64,000 nucleotides of DNA from Sandaracinobacteroides saxicola (GCF_014117445.1 NZ_CP059851.1:2604001-2668000), one strand, 5' to 3'; numbered from the stretch's first letter, positions 25,391 to 35,159 are shown. Numbers and translations are program-made. The notes: a model not told the origin generated them from the sequence alone.

Positions 25391-27541
25391 ATGCGCCGCC
25401 TGCTCCTTGCCACCGTCGCCTTCACCGCCACCGCCGCCACGGCCGTCACGGCCCAAACCGCCGCCCAAACCGTTGCCCCGGTGGCCGACGGCCTCGAAGA
25501 CATCGTCGTCACCGCGCAGCGCCGCGAAAGCAACCTCCAGACCACGCCCATCGCCGTCACCGCGCTCACCGCCACCGACCTCGCCTCGGCGCAGGTCAAC
25601 CGCACGCAGGACCTCGCCAAGTCCGTCCCCAACCTGCAGATGCTGCCCTTGACCGCCAGCCCCTCCAGCTTCCAGGTGGGCCTGCGCGGCGGCACCGAAC
25701 AGGCCGGCGCCATCGTCACCTCCGAACCCGCGGTCGCCATCTATGTCGACGATGTCTATCGCGGCCGCATCTCCGGCTCCAACATCGAGCTGTCGGACAT
25801 CGAGCGTGTCGAGGTGCTGCGCGGTCCGCAAGGCACGCTCTACGGCCGCAACGCCTTCTCGGGCGCGATCAAGGTGATCAGCCGCAAGCCCCGCAACGAC
25901 CTGTGGGTCAACGCCAGCCTCGGCTATGGCGCCTATAACGAGTTCAAGGGCAGTGTCAGCGTCGGCGGGCCCGTGGCGGACGGCGTCGGCCTTTCCTTCG
26001 CGGCGCTCTACCGCGACCGCGCCGATGGCTACATCAGCAACATCGCGCTTGGCCGCAAGGTCGGTGCCGAGGAAACGCTGGCGCTCAAGGGCACGCTCAA
26101 CCTGTTCGGCAACGAGCGGCTGAACGCCTTTGTCACCGTCGGCTACAGCCGCGACCGCAACGACGGCTACAGCGCCATCCCCGTCACCTACCCCGCCGGC
26201 CGCGTCGCCCCCTTCAACAGCGAGGAGGCGATCCCCAGCGCCGGCTGCGTGCTGTGCAACCAGTCCCCCACCGTGCCGCTCGGCCGCAACGACCAATGGT
26301 ATGCCACGCTCAACCTGTCCGCCGACCTGGGCGAGGTCACGCTGCGTTCGATCACCGGCTATGTGAAGGTCGACGACTTCTTCCAGTGGGACCTGTCCGG
26401 CGGCACCCGCACGCCCACGGGCTTCGCCGCCGGCTTCGAACGCGCGGCCGACGCCCGCAGCAAACAGTTCAGCCAGGAATTGCAGGCGCTGGGCAGCAGC
26501 GGCGGCCTCAAATGGATCGTCGGCGCCTATTATTTCTGGGAAAACAGCACCCAGGTCTTCAACGACAAGTTCGGCTTCCCGCTGCTCCCGACCTCGCTCG
26601 ACACCACCGCCAAAAGCTACGCCGCCTTCGCGGAAGCGACCTACGCCTTTACCGACGCGCTCAGCGCCACCGCCGGGCTTCGCTACACCCGCGACGACAA
26701 AAGGCTGGCGGGCAGCATCCAGTCCGGCTTCGCGCCGCCGGCCCGCCTGGTCAATGTCGCGCGCACGGATGATTTCGACGCCTGGACACCGAAATTCGGC
26801 CTCGATTTCAAGGCCAGCGAAGACCTCTTCCTCTACGCCAGCGTCAGCCGCGGCTTCAAGGCCGGCGGCTACAATGGCCTCGCCGTCGCCAACCCCGCCG
26901 TGCTCAACGCCGCCTACCAGCCGCAGACCATCTGGGCCTATGAGGTTGGCGCCAAGCTGACCGGATGGGACAATCGCCTGCGCGCCAACCTGGCGCTGTT
27001 CCGCAACGAACTGCGCGACCTGCAACAGACCGCCAACATCGCCCCGTTCAGCTTCGCCGTGCAGAATGTCGGCGACGCGCGCGTGCAAGGCGCCGAACTG
27101 GAACTGACCGCGCTCCCCACCGACGGCCTGCGGCTGTTCGCCAACATCGGCTACATGGACGACAAATACCGCCGCCTGTCGCCCACCAGCGAAGCCGCGC
27201 TGAACAACGCAAAACGCCTGCCGCTCATCAGCGAATGGTCGACGCAACTGGGCTTCGCCTATGACAGCGAAGCGCAACTGGGCAGCGTGCGCCTGAAACT
27301 GGGCGGCGACTGGAAATGGTTCGACGACTATTTCGGCAACGTCAACAACACGGTGAAGCTGAAAGGCTATCACCGCATCGACGCCTATGCCGGCCTCGCC
27401 ACGCCCGACGACCGGTGGGAATTGTCCGTTTCCGCGAAGAACCTCGCCAACGCCAAGGATTTCGGCAGCGCCGCCCAGTCCATCGCCCTCACCCCCAACA
27501 TGCCGCGCACCTGGATGGTAAATCTGCGTTACCGGATGTAG
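25391..27541 (+). CDS. TonB-dependent outer-membrane receptor of the catabolic cluster
   Basis: A 716-residue receptor: signal peptide (MRRLLLATVAFTATAATAVTA), TonB-box region EDIVVTAQRRESNLQTTPIAV, plug with SDIERVEVLRGPQGTLYGRNAF-type motif and a C-terminal barrel ending RTWMVNLRYRM. This is the sphingomonad type that takes up aromatic or other organic compounds. The ATG at 25391 follows GGGGAGA. It opens the plus-strand arm, and the following genes are closely spaced, so the receptor likely brings in the pathway substrate. Confidence 0.93.
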   Translation: MRRLLLATVAFTATAATAVTAQTAAQTVAPVADGLEDIVVTAQRRESNLQTTPIAVTALTATDLASAQVNRTQDLAKSVPNLQMLPLTASPSSFQVGLRGGTEQAGAIVTSEPAVAIYVDDVYRGRISGSNIELSDIERVEVLRGPQGTLYGRNAFSGAIKVISRKPRNDLWVNASLGYGAYNEFKGSVSVGGPVADGVGLSFAALYRDRADGYISNIALGRKVGAEETLALKGTLNLFGNERLNAFVTVGYSRDRNDGYSAIPVTYPAGRVAPFNSEEAIPSAGCVLCNQSPTVPLGRNDQWYATLNLSADLGEVTLRSITGYVKVDDFFQWDLSGGTRTPTGFAAGFERAADARSKQFSQELQALGSSGGLKWIVGAYYFWENSTQVFNDKFGFPLLPTSLDTTAKSYAAFAEATYAFTDALSATAGLRYTRDDKRLAGSIQSGFAPPARLVNVARTDDFDAWTPKFGLDFKASEDLFLYASVSRGFKAGGYNGLAVANPAVLNAAYQPQTIWAYEVGAKLTGWDNRLRANLALFRNELRDLQQTANIAPFSFAVQNVGDARVQGAELELTALPTDGLRLFANIGYMDDKYRRLSPTSEAALNNAKRLPLISEWSTQLGFAYDSEAQLGSVRLKLGGDWKWFDDYFGNVNNTVKLKGYHRIDAYAGLATPDDRWELSVSAKNLANAKDFGSAAQSIALTPNMPRTWMVNLRYRM

Positions 27542-27628
27542 CCGTTTTCTGACCGCACGCCGGACAGTCTCCGGCGGCCCCGCGCCCTTGCCGCGACACT
27601 GCGGCAAGGGCCGCGCAGGAGACCCCTG

Positions 27629-28375
27629 ATGCCCGATTCCCTCGGCTGGCGGCGCAAGTTCGCGGTCGTCGCGCCCAGCACCAACACCAGCGTGCAGCCG
27701 GAATATGATTCGATGCGCCCGCGCGGCGTCACCAACCATTTCAGCCGCATCAGCATCCCCGACACGCGCGTCACCGACGACGCCAGCTTCATGGTCATGC
27801 TGAACAACATCCGCAACGCCACCGCCTCTGCAGTCGATGTCGCGATGTCGATGCAGCCCGATTATCTCATCATGGGCATGTCCGCCGAAACCTTCTGGGA
27901 CGGGGCGGACGGCGCCGAAAAGATGCACGCCAGCCTGACGCAGCGCACCGGCGTCGGCGTCGCCATGGGCAGCCATGCCTGCGACGCCGCCTTTCGCTGT
28001 TTCGGTGACGTCAAACGCATATCGGTGATTACCCCCTACATGCCGGTGGGCGACGCCCAGGTGCGCAAATTCTTCGAGGACAGCGGCTATGAGGTCATGG
28101 CACTGAAAGGCCTGAAAAGCCCGTCACCCATGATGATCGCCCACGAAAGCGAGACCACCCTGAAACGCGCCATCCAGGAGGTGGACGACCCCCAGGTCGA
28201 GGCCATCGTGCAATGCGGCACCAACCTCGCCTTCGCCCGCGTCGCCGGCATCGCCGAATTCTGGCTGGAAAAACCCGTCATCGCCATCAACACCGCAACC
28301 TACTGGTATGCCCTGCGCCAGAACGGCATCATGGACAAGGTGGACGGCTATGGCAGCCTCCTTCTGGACTACTGA
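27629..28375 (+). CDS. Asp/Glu racemase-superfamily protein (maleate isomerase / arylmalonate decarboxylase-like)
   Basis: A 248-residue paralogue of the 23253-23996 protein, beginning FAVVAPSTNTSVQPEYDSM. Here the second cysteine is kept (QCGTNLAFARV) while the first position is Ser (MGMSAET). A single Cys at the second site is the arrangement known from arylmalonate decarboxylase, whereas maleate isomerase and racemases use two. The reaction is therefore probably isomerisation or decarboxylation of a diacid, not settled. GGAGA lies 6 nt before the ATG; the next gene starts 3 bp after its stop. Confidence 0.82.
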   Translation: MPDSLGWRRKFAVVAPSTNTSVQPEYDSMRPRGVTNHFSRISIPDTRVTDDASFMVMLNNIRNATASAVDVAMSMQPDYLIMGMSAETFWDGADGAEKMHASLTQRTGVGVAMGSHACDAAFRCFGDVKRISVITPYMPVGDAQVRKFFEDSGYEVMALKGLKSPSPMMIAHESETTLKRAIQEVDDPQVEAIVQCGTNLAFARVAGIAEFWLEKPVIAINTATYWYALRQNGIMDKVDGYGSLLLDY

Positions 28376-28378
28376 CCC

Positions 28379-29296
28379 ATGGACTACGCTTACATCCCGC
28401 TCCCCGAACGCCAGCCGCTCCGCTGGCCGAACGGCGCCCGCGTCGCGCTCATCCTCACCTTCAACCTGGAAACCTGGGACCTCACCAAGGACACCGACCG
28501 CGCCTACTACGCCGGCGGCCCGCCGATCCTGCCCGATGTGCTCCCCGGCCACACCCCCGATTTCCCCAACTACAGCTGGCGCGAATATGGCCAGCGCGTC
28601 GGCATCTGGCGGCTCTATGACCTCTTCGACCAGTTGGGGGTGAAGGCCAGCTGCACCACCAACGCCGTCACCTTCGACCGGCGGCGCGCCATGGTGCAGG
28701 CCTGCCTCGACCGCGGCTGGGAATTGCTCGCCCATAATTGGGAACAGGGCGAGCTGCTGACCGACTATGCCAAGGACCCGGCCAAGGAGCGCGAGATCGT
28801 CCTGCGCACGCTGCATAAATATGCAGAGGAGGTCGGCCGCCCCGCCCAGGGCTGGCTCTCCTCCTCGCTCCGCTCCACGCTGCAGACCGCCGACATCCTC
28901 GCCGAACAGGGCTGCACCTTCTACTGTGACATCATGAACGACGACCAGCCCTACCTGATCCGCACCCCCTCCGGCCCGATCGTCAGCATCCCCTACTCCA
29001 ACGAGATCAACGACTTCACCTTCATCACCCGGAAGAATTACACCACCGACCAGTTCCGCGACGCCCTCATCGAGGAACTGGACGTGCTGTACGAGGAAGG
29101 CGCCACTACCGGCCGCCTCATGAACGTCGGCCTGCACCCCCATGTCTCCGGCCGCGCCCACCGCATCCGCGCCCTGCGCGAATTCATCCAGCACGCGCAA
29201 TCGCTGCCCGGCGTCTGGTGGCCCACCCGCTCAGAAATCGCAGCCTGGTATCTTGCCAACCATGACTCCCATATTCCCGGTCAGCTGAGCCGCTAA
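28379..29296 (+). CDS. Polysaccharide-deacetylase-fold hydrolase (PuuE-like)
   Basis: A 305-residue NodB-fold protein. The N-terminus (RWPNGARVALILTFNLETWD) and the middle (GWELLAHNWEQGELL, then WLSSSLRST) resemble the PuuE group, which contains allantoinase-type cyclic-amide hydrolases as well as deacetylases. The usual metal ligands of the group are only partly kept: Glu stands where DxxD is common, and His occurs in AHNW and GLHPHVSGR. It probably cleaves an amide or ester of a pathway intermediate in the cytoplasm, as there is no signal peptide. It follows the isomerase after 3 bp. Confidence 0.8.
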   Translation: MDYAYIPLPERQPLRWPNGARVALILTFNLETWDLTKDTDRAYYAGGPPILPDVLPGHTPDFPNYSWREYGQRVGIWRLYDLFDQLGVKASCTTNAVTFDRRRAMVQACLDRGWELLAHNWEQGELLTDYAKDPAKEREIVLRTLHKYAEEVGRPAQGWLSSSLRSTLQTADILAEQGCTFYCDIMNDDQPYLIRTPSGPIVSIPYSNEINDFTFITRKNYTTDQFRDALIEELDVLYEEGATTGRLMNVGLHPHVSGRAHRIRALREFIQHAQSLPGVWWPTRSEIAAWYLANHDSHIPGQLSR

Positions 29297-29307
29297 GGAG
29301 ACCCGCG

Positions 29308-30558
29308 ATGGCCATGTCGATGCTCAACACCTTCCAGCAGGCGCCGCACGCCGTGCTGCCGATCGGCACGCATGACGAGCGCGCCCGGCAGGAATTCGCC
29401 AAAGCCATGAAGGGCTTCATCCAACAGGGGCTGCTCCCCGGCCTGGGACCGGTATTCGAAAAGCGCGTCGCGCCGCGCTTCGCCAAAGCCGAGGGCCGCG
29501 CCCCCGCCGACCGCCACGACATCCGCAAGGGGATGGTCGCCGATGCCTATTTCCAGCATTATGCCGCCGCCAACCGCATCGCGCAGGAACTGCTGTGGGA
29601 CACGGTGCTCGACACGCTCGACCGCGACCTCCCCGCGCTGGAGGCCGCCGCCGCCCGCCTCTCCGCCGCCTCCACCGCGCCGCTGGAAACCCGCGATGAT
29701 TTCGCCGTGCCGCGCTATGTCTCCGCGCTGGACATCCACTGCATGCCCGGCGGCTACGCCGGCGGAAGCAGCAGTGCCGGCGGGGGCATCGCCGCCGGCG
29801 CGCTCTACGACCGCGGCGTCTATCTCTACGCCATGGGCTTCATGGGGCCGAACAACGACGACATGGGCCGCAGCGTCGCCAATTACATCAAGCGCCGCCT
29901 GAACGGCTTCACGCCCACCCGCATCCTCGACATGGGCTGCACCTGCGGCCACTCGACCGTCCCCTACAAGGAGATGTTTCCGGACGCCGAGGTGATCGGC
30001 ATCGACGTCGCCGCGCCGCAACTGCGCTATGCCCATGCCCGGGCGAAGGCGCTGGGCCACGACGTCGGCTTCCTGCAACGCGACGCCGCGAACACCGGCT
30101 TTCCGGACGGCCATTTCGACCTGATCGTCAGCCACATCCTGCTGCACGAGACCAGCGGCAAGGCAATGCCGGCGATCATCCGCGAATGCCACCGGCTGCT
30201 TAGCCCCGGCGGCTACATGATCCACGCCGACCTGCCGCCCTTCAACCTGATGGACCCCTTCACCCAGTTCATCCTCGACAACGAGACCTACTACAACAAC
30301 GAGCCCTTCTGGGGCGCCATGCGCGAACTCGACCAGGTCGGCCTCGCCACCGCCGCCGGCTTCCCCGCCGACGGCGTGCGCTTCGACACCGCGCCGATGG
30401 CGGTGATGGAGTTCGCCGCCGCGGCCGAGGGTTACAGCGCCGAAGCCTCCGAAGCCGTCGCCGACCGGGAGTTCACCGCCGGCGAATATGCGCCGGGTGG
30501 CGGCTGGGAAGTGCTGATCGCGCAAAAGAGCGCCGTGGAACTGAGGGCCGCCGCATGA
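29308..30558 (+). CDS. SAM-dependent methyltransferase
   Basis: A 416-residue protein. The first 200 residues are helical and of unknown role. A class I methyltransferase core follows: motif I ILDMGCTCGHSTVPY (about 208), VIGIDVAAPQL (motif II) and the downstream FDLIVSHILLHETS. The unusual CTC in motif I replaces the common GxGxG-type loop, but the acidic and Gly positions are kept. It starts 11 bp after the hydrolase with AAGGAGA in front, and overlaps the following small gene by 4 bp. The methylated compound is not known. Confidence 0.82.
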   Translation: MAMSMLNTFQQAPHAVLPIGTHDERARQEFAKAMKGFIQQGLLPGLGPVFEKRVAPRFAKAEGRAPADRHDIRKGMVADAYFQHYAAANRIAQELLWDTVLDTLDRDLPALEAAAARLSAASTAPLETRDDFAVPRYVSALDIHCMPGGYAGGSSSAGGGIAAGALYDRGVYLYAMGFMGPNNDDMGRSVANYIKRRLNGFTPTRILDMGCTCGHSTVPYKEMFPDAEVIGIDVAAPQLRYAHARAKALGHDVGFLQRDAANTGFPDGHFDLIVSHILLHETSGKAMPAIIRECHRLLSPGGYMIHADLPPFNLMDPFTQFILDNETYYNNEPFWGAMRELDQVGLATAAGFPADGVRFDTAPMAVMEFAAAAEGYSAEASEAVADREFTAGEYAPGGGWEVLIAQKSAVELRAAA

Positions 30559-30899
30559 GCCTTGACCGTTTCGCCAAGGGCAAGCGCCCGGCCTTCTACC
30601 CGACCGAGGGCATGGATACGATGATGAGCATGATCCTCGTGCTCGCCACCGAGCTGAGCGCGATGCGCGACCGGCTGGACACCGTCGAACGGGTCGCCCG
30701 CGACGGCGGACTGGCGGAAGCCATCGAAGCCTTCGTCCCCGACCAGGCGACGCTGGAAGCCCGCGAAAAGCGTCGGCAGGAGCTGCTCGCCCGCCTCTAT
30801 TACCTCCCCCGCAAGGAAGCCGCCGAACTCGCCGCCCAGGACGACGATGCCCGCTATGGCGCCGTCCTCACCGACATCGCCGCCGGGCGCATGGATTAA
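30555..30899 (+). CDS. Small conserved-looking protein of unknown function
   Basis: A 114-residue, mostly helical protein with a short Met-rich segment (GMDTMMSMILVLATELSAMRD) and an acidic/basic C-terminal half (QEREKRRQ-like, AAELAAQDDDARYG). No signal peptide and no known motif are visible. Its 4-bp overlap with the methyltransferase gene and the 10-bp gap to the FAD oxidase indicate that it is translated as part of the operon; a subunit or accessory role for one of these enzymes is my guess. Confidence 0.65.
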   Translation: MSLDRFAKGKRPAFYPTEGMDTMMSMILVLATELSAMRDRLDTVERVARDGGLAEAIEAFVPDQATLEAREKRRQELLARLYYLPRKEAAELAAQDDDARYGAVLTDIAAGRMD

Positions 30900-30909
30900 G
30901 GAACCGACC

Positions 30910-32508
30910 ATGGCCACCGCCTTCGCCGACACCGCTGCCGACACACCGATCGACATCGTCACCACACTGACCGCCCTGCTCGGCGCCGATGCTGTGCTCA
31001 CCGCCGAGGACGACCGCCGCTTCTATGGCACCGACGTCTATCGCGCCGGCAAAATCCCCTCCGCCGTGGTGCTGCCCGGCAACGTCGAACAGCTCCAGGC
31101 CATCGTCCGCGCCTGCGCCGAAACCCGCACGCCGCTGACGGTGCGCGGCGGCGGCGCCAGCTATACCGATGGCTACACCCATGCCGCGCCGCGCGGCATC
31201 ACGCTGAGCACCGAACGGCTGAACAACATCGTCGAGATCGACGAGACCGATGCGACCGTGACCGTCGAGGCCGGCTGCACCTGGAAGGACCTGCACGAGG
31301 CGCTGGCCGCCAAGGGCTGGCGCACGCCCTTCTGGGGGCCGTTCAGCGGCATGGCGGCGACCGTCGGCGGCAGCATCAGCCAGAACGCCATCAGCCACGG
31401 CACCGGGGCCTATGGCGTCAGCGCGGAATCGCTGCTCTGTGTCGAGATCGTCACCGGTACCGGCGAGCTTCTGGCCACCGGCAGCGCCGGCAACGCCGTC
31501 GCCGATCCCTTCTTCCGCCATTTCGGCCCCGACCTGGCCGGCCTGTTCACCGGCGACTGCGGCGCGCTGGGCGTGAAGGCCCGCATCACGCTGAAGATGA
31601 TCCGCGCCCGCACCGCCTTCGAAACCGCCAGCTTCAGCTTCGACAGCTTCGAGGCGCTGCACGCCGCCATGCGCGCGATCGCCATCGAAAATCTCGACGA
31701 CGAGAATTTCGGCCTCGACGCCGCCCTGCAACAGGGCCAGATCGGCCGGCAGGAGGGTGTCGACGCCAAGGTCGAGATCGCCAAATCGGTGATGAAATCC
31801 TCGGGCGGCGTTGTCGCCGGCATGAAGAATCTGGCGAAAATGGCGATCGCCGGCGACCGCGAGCTGAAGGCCGCCAATTACGTCGCGCACTACATTGCCG
31901 AAGGCGTCGACAGCGCCGAGGCAAAGGCCCGCATCGCCCGCCTGAAGGCGCTCGCCGGCGCGCATGGGGACGAAATCGCCAACACCGTCCCCACCGTCGT
32001 CCGTGGCATGCCGTTCGCGCCGCTCACCAACACGCTGGGGCCGAAGGGCGAGCGCTGGGTGCCGATGCACGGCCTGTTCAGCCACAGCGCCGTCACTGGC
32101 TTCCATCACGCGCTGATGGCCTATTGGCAGGCCAACCGCGCCGTGATGGATGCGCACGGCATCTTCACCGGCGCCATGTTCATGGCCGTCGGCAGCAGCG
32201 GTTTCGTCTATGAACCGACATTTTACTGGCCGGACGCGCAGCACGCCTATCACGCGCGCGTTGTCCCCGCGGACCATCTCGCCGCCCTGCCCCGCTACGC
32301 CGCCGCGCCCGATGCTGCGGCGGAAGTGAAGCGCATGAAAACCGACGTCGCCGAGCTGATGCACGCGCATGGCGCCGCACACCTTCAGGTCGGCAAATTC
32401 TACCCCTATCTGAAAGGCCGCAACCCCGCCTCGGTGGCGCTGCTGCGCGCCGTCAAGGCCGCGCTCGATCCGCACAACATCCTGAACCCCGGCGCCCTGG
32501 GTCTTTGA
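30910..32508 (+). CDS. FAD-linked oxidase (PCMH/VAO fold, glycolate/D-lactate dehydrogenase-like)
   Basis: A 532-residue flavoenzyme. The N-terminal FAD-binding domain shows PLTVRGGGASYTDGY and TVEAGCTWKDLHEAL, then GGSISQNAISHGTGAYG; the C-terminal domain ends with KAALDPHNILNPGALGL, typical of FAD-linked oxidases of the vanillyl-alcohol oxidase group. It oxidises an alcohol, phenol side chain or 2-hydroxy acid. ATG 30910 is chosen because it sits 11 bp after the previous stop and gives the correct domain start. Last gene of the plus arm. Confidence 0.88.
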   Translation: MATAFADTAADTPIDIVTTLTALLGADAVLTAEDDRRFYGTDVYRAGKIPSAVVLPGNVEQLQAIVRACAETRTPLTVRGGGASYTDGYTHAAPRGITLSTERLNNIVEIDETDATVTVEAGCTWKDLHEALAAKGWRTPFWGPFSGMAATVGGSISQNAISHGTGAYGVSAESLLCVEIVTGTGELLATGSAGNAVADPFFRHFGPDLAGLFTGDCGALGVKARITLKMIRARTAFETASFSFDSFEALHAAMRAIAIENLDDENFGLDAALQQGQIGRQEGVDAKVEIAKSVMKSSGGVVAGMKNLAKMAIAGDRELKAANYVAHYIAEGVDSAEAKARIARLKALAGAHGDEIANTVPTVVRGMPFAPLTNTLGPKGERWVPMHGLFSHSAVTGFHHALMAYWQANRAVMDAHGIFTGAMFMAVGSSGFVYEPTFYWPDAQHAYHARVVPADHLAALPRYAAAPDAAAEVKRMKTDVAELMHAHGAAHLQVGKFYPYLKGRNPASVALLRAVKAALDPHNILNPGALGL

Positions 32509-32591
32509 CGCGGCCCGTAATAAGCCTTCCCCAATCGCCCCCGCTCGCTATATTGGTCGGCCAACAGGGTATCAGGGATAAGGGACGCTGA

Positions 32592-33695
32592 ATGAAGGTT
32601 GTCGTCGAACGCGCCACCTTGCTCAAGGGGCTGGGCCATGTGCAGTCGGTGGTCGAGCGGCGCAATACTATCCCGATCCTGTCCAACGTGCTGCTGAACG
32701 CCGGCGAGGGCGGGTTGCGCCTGATGGCGACCGACCTCGACCTTCAGGTGGTGGAGGTCGTCGAGGCGCAGGTGGAAACCCCCGGCGCCACCACCGTCAG
32801 CGCGCACACGCTGTTCGACATCGTGCGAAAGCTGCCCGATGGCGCGCAGGTGGAACTGACCGTCGCCAACAACCGCATGACGGTGGTGGCCGGCCGCGCC
32901 CGTTTCAGCCTGGCGACCCTGCCGCGCGAGGATTTCCCGGTGATCGGCGAGACCGACCTGCCGGTTGCCTTCACCCTGCCCGCCGAAACGCTGCGCAACC
33001 TGATCGACCGCACCCGCTTCGCCATCAGCACCGAGGAAACGCGCTATTACCTGAACGGCATCTACATGCATGTCACCGAAGCCGGCCGGATGCGCGCCGT
33101 TGCCACCGACGGCCACCGCCTCGCGCGGGTGGAACTGGCGCTGCCCGATGGGGCCGCCGACATGCCCGGCGTGATCGTGCCGCGCAAATGCGTCAGCGAG
33201 ATCAGGAAGCTGCTGGACGAGGCCGACGGCCCGGTCGAAATCAGCCTGTCGCCCTCCAAAATCCGTTTCCAGATCGGCAACGCGCTGCTCACCAGCAAGC
33301 TGATCGACGGCACCTTCCCGGATTACAGCCGCGTCATCCCCACCAACAACGACCGACTGCTGAAGATCGATCCGGCGACACTGGCCGAAGGCGTCGACCG
33401 CGTCACCGCCATCGCCAGCGAGAAGACGCGCGCCGTGAAGATCAGCCTCGATCGGGACAAGGTGACGCTGTCCGTCACCAGCCCGGAAAACGGCACCGCC
33501 GCCGAGGACCTGGCCGCGGACTATGCCGCGCAGCCGTTCGATGTCGGCTTCAACAGCCGCTACCTGCTCGACATCCTGACCCAGGTGGAGGGCGACAGCA
33601 TCGAGGTGCACCTGGCCGATGCCGCCGCCCCCACGCTGATCCGCGAACGCACCGACAGCGAGGCGCTGTACGTGCTGATGCCGATGCGGGTGTGA
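32592..33695 (+). CDS. dnaN: DNA polymerase III sliding clamp (beta subunit)
   Basis: A 367-residue beta clamp with three homologous domains. Recognisable parts are MKVVVERATLLKGLGHVQSVVERRNTIPILSNVLL, the loop RYYLNGIYMHV, DGHRLARVEL and the C-terminal ALYVLMPMRV, where the C-terminal Met-Arg-Val replaces the frequent MRL ending. It tethers replicative and repair polymerases to DNA. AAGGGAC precedes the ATG. It is not linked to dnaA or recF here, as is common in Sphingomonadales. Confidence 0.97.
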   Translation: MKVVVERATLLKGLGHVQSVVERRNTIPILSNVLLNAGEGGLRLMATDLDLQVVEVVEAQVETPGATTVSAHTLFDIVRKLPDGAQVELTVANNRMTVVAGRARFSLATLPREDFPVIGETDLPVAFTLPAETLRNLIDRTRFAISTEETRYYLNGIYMHVTEAGRMRAVATDGHRLARVELALPDGAADMPGVIVPRKCVSEIRKLLDEADGPVEISLSPSKIRFQIGNALLTSKLIDGTFPDYSRVIPTNNDRLLKIDPATLAEGVDRVTAIASEKTRAVKISLDRDKVTLSVTSPENGTAAEDLAADYAAQPFDVGFNSRYLLDILTQVEGDSIEVHLADAAAPTLIRERTDSEALYVLMPMRV

Positions 33696-33738
33696 GCATG
33701 ATGCGCGCGGCGTATCGCGCGCCCGCAGGACCTTAGCC

Positions 33739-34206
33739 ATGTTCAAGACGCCGAAGCCCGAGGTGCTGCCCAAGCCGTTCAAGAACCGGCGGGAGGCGCT
33801 GAAAAAGGAGGAGGAGGAGCGCAACGCCTTCTTCATCGCCCGCGCGCTCGATTCCGCGCAGGGGTTCAGCTGGTCACGGAACAATGCGCCGAAACCCGGC
33901 CTCATCGCCCGCTGGCGCGCCGTGCCGCTGTCCAGCAAGCTGTTCGCGGTGCTGGCCCTGGGCGTCGCGGTCACGCTGATCAGCAGCTTCGTCAACATCG
34001 GCAGCCGCGGGCTGGGGGAGCAGCGCCCCACCATCTTCTTCGAAAGCTGGAGCGCCGACCGCACCGCCGAGGATGCGGTGCGGGAGCGCGAGGCGATGGT
34101 GGCGAAACTGCGCGCGGAGATCGCCGCGGCCGAGGCCGCGCGGAAAGCCGCCGCCGAACAGGCGGCCGCGGACGCCGCGAAGGCCCCGGCCGCGGCAGGC
34201 AAATGA
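33739..34206 (+). CDS. Hypothetical single-pass membrane protein
   Basis: A 155-residue protein with a highly charged N-terminal region (KKEEEERN), one membrane helix at about 76-96 (FAVLALGVAVTLISSFV) and a C-terminal coiled-coil of Ala, Glu and Lys from about residue 120. I do not recognise a family. Its last 4 bp overlap ribD, so it is translated in the same operon. Its topology (basic N-side in the cytoplasm) places the coiled coil in the periplasm. Confidence 0.7.
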   Translation: MFKTPKPEVLPKPFKNRREALKKEEEERNAFFIARALDSAQGFSWSRNNAPKPGLIARWRAVPLSSKLFAVLALGVAVTLISSFVNIGSRGLGEQRPTIFFESWSADRTAEDAVREREAMVAKLRAEIAAAEAARKAAAEQAAADAAKAPAAAGK

Positions 34207-35159
34207 CCGACGCGCGCTGGATGGCGGCCGCGCTCGCGCTCGCCACCCGCGGTCGCGGCAGCAGCGCCCCCAACCCGAACGTCGGCTGCATCGTCACCGC
34301 CGGCGGCCATGTCATCGGTCGCGGCTGGACGCAGCCCGGCGGCCGGCCGCATGCCGAGGCGATGGCCCTGGCGCAGGCCGGTGCCGCCGCGCGCGGGGCA
34401 ACGGCCCATGTCACGCTCGAACCCTGCGCCCACGCCTCGCCGCGCGGGCCGGCCTGCGCCGACGGCCTGATCGCCGCGGGCCTCGCCCGCGTGGTGGTGG
34501 CGATGACCGACCCCGACCCGCGCACCGCCGGGCAGGGCATCGCCCGGTTGCGGGCGGCGGGCATCGACGTGGCGGAGGGGGTGGGCGAACAAGCGGCGCG
34601 CACCGAACTGGCCGGCTTCATCCGCCGGATGGCCGGCCAGGGCCCGGAGGTCACGCTGAAACTGGCGCTGTCGCTCGACGGCCGGCTGGCGCTCCCCGAT
34701 GGCCGCAGCCGCTGGATCACCGGCGAGGTCGCCCGCGCCCACAGCCATCTGGAACGCGCCGCCGCCGATGCCATCATCGTCGGGCACGGCACCTGGGCCA
34801 CCGACGCGCCCGCGCTCGATGTCCGCCTGCCGGGCTGGAGCGGCCGCCAACCCGCCCGCGCCGTGCTCGGCTCGACCGCCATCGATGGCATCCTCACCCT
34901 CTCCTCGCTCGCCGAGCTCGACGACCATGGCTGGCAACGGGTGCTGGTGGAGGGCGGCGGGGCGACCGCGGGCGCGCTGCTCGCCGCCGATCGCGTCGAC
35001 CGGCTGCTGCTCTATTGCGCCCCGATCCTGATCGGCGACGGGCGCAGCCTCGCCGGCCTGGCGCTGCCCGACCTCGCCGCCGCGCATGGTCGCTGGCGCC
35101 TCACCGACCGACGCCCGCTGGGAAGTGACAGCCTTGAGGAATATCGCCGCAACCGATAG
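34203..35159 (+). CDS. ribD: Bifunctional riboflavin deaminase/reductase
   Basis: A 318-residue RibD. The deaminase domain shows the zinc site HAEAMAL (about residue 49) and the Cys pair in EPCAHASPRGPAC; the reductase domain starts near residue 145 (VTLKLALSLDGRLAL) with the NADPH site VLVEGGGATAGALL. It performs two steps of riboflavin synthesis, deaminating then reducing the pyrimidine. The reductase part is shorter than in E. coli (total 318 against about 367). ribE follows after 10 bp. Confidence 0.94.
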   Translation: MTDARWMAAALALATRGRGSSAPNPNVGCIVTAGGHVIGRGWTQPGGRPHAEAMALAQAGAAARGATAHVTLEPCAHASPRGPACADGLIAAGLARVVVAMTDPDPRTAGQGIARLRAAGIDVAEGVGEQAARTELAGFIRRMAGQGPEVTLKLALSLDGRLALPDGRSRWITGEVARAHSHLERAAADAIIVGHGTWATDAPALDVRLPGWSGRQPARAVLGSTAIDGILTLSSLAELDDHGWQRVLVEGGGATAGALLAADRVDRLLLYCAPILIGDGRSLAGLALPDLAAAHGRWRLTDRRPLGSDSLEEYRRNR

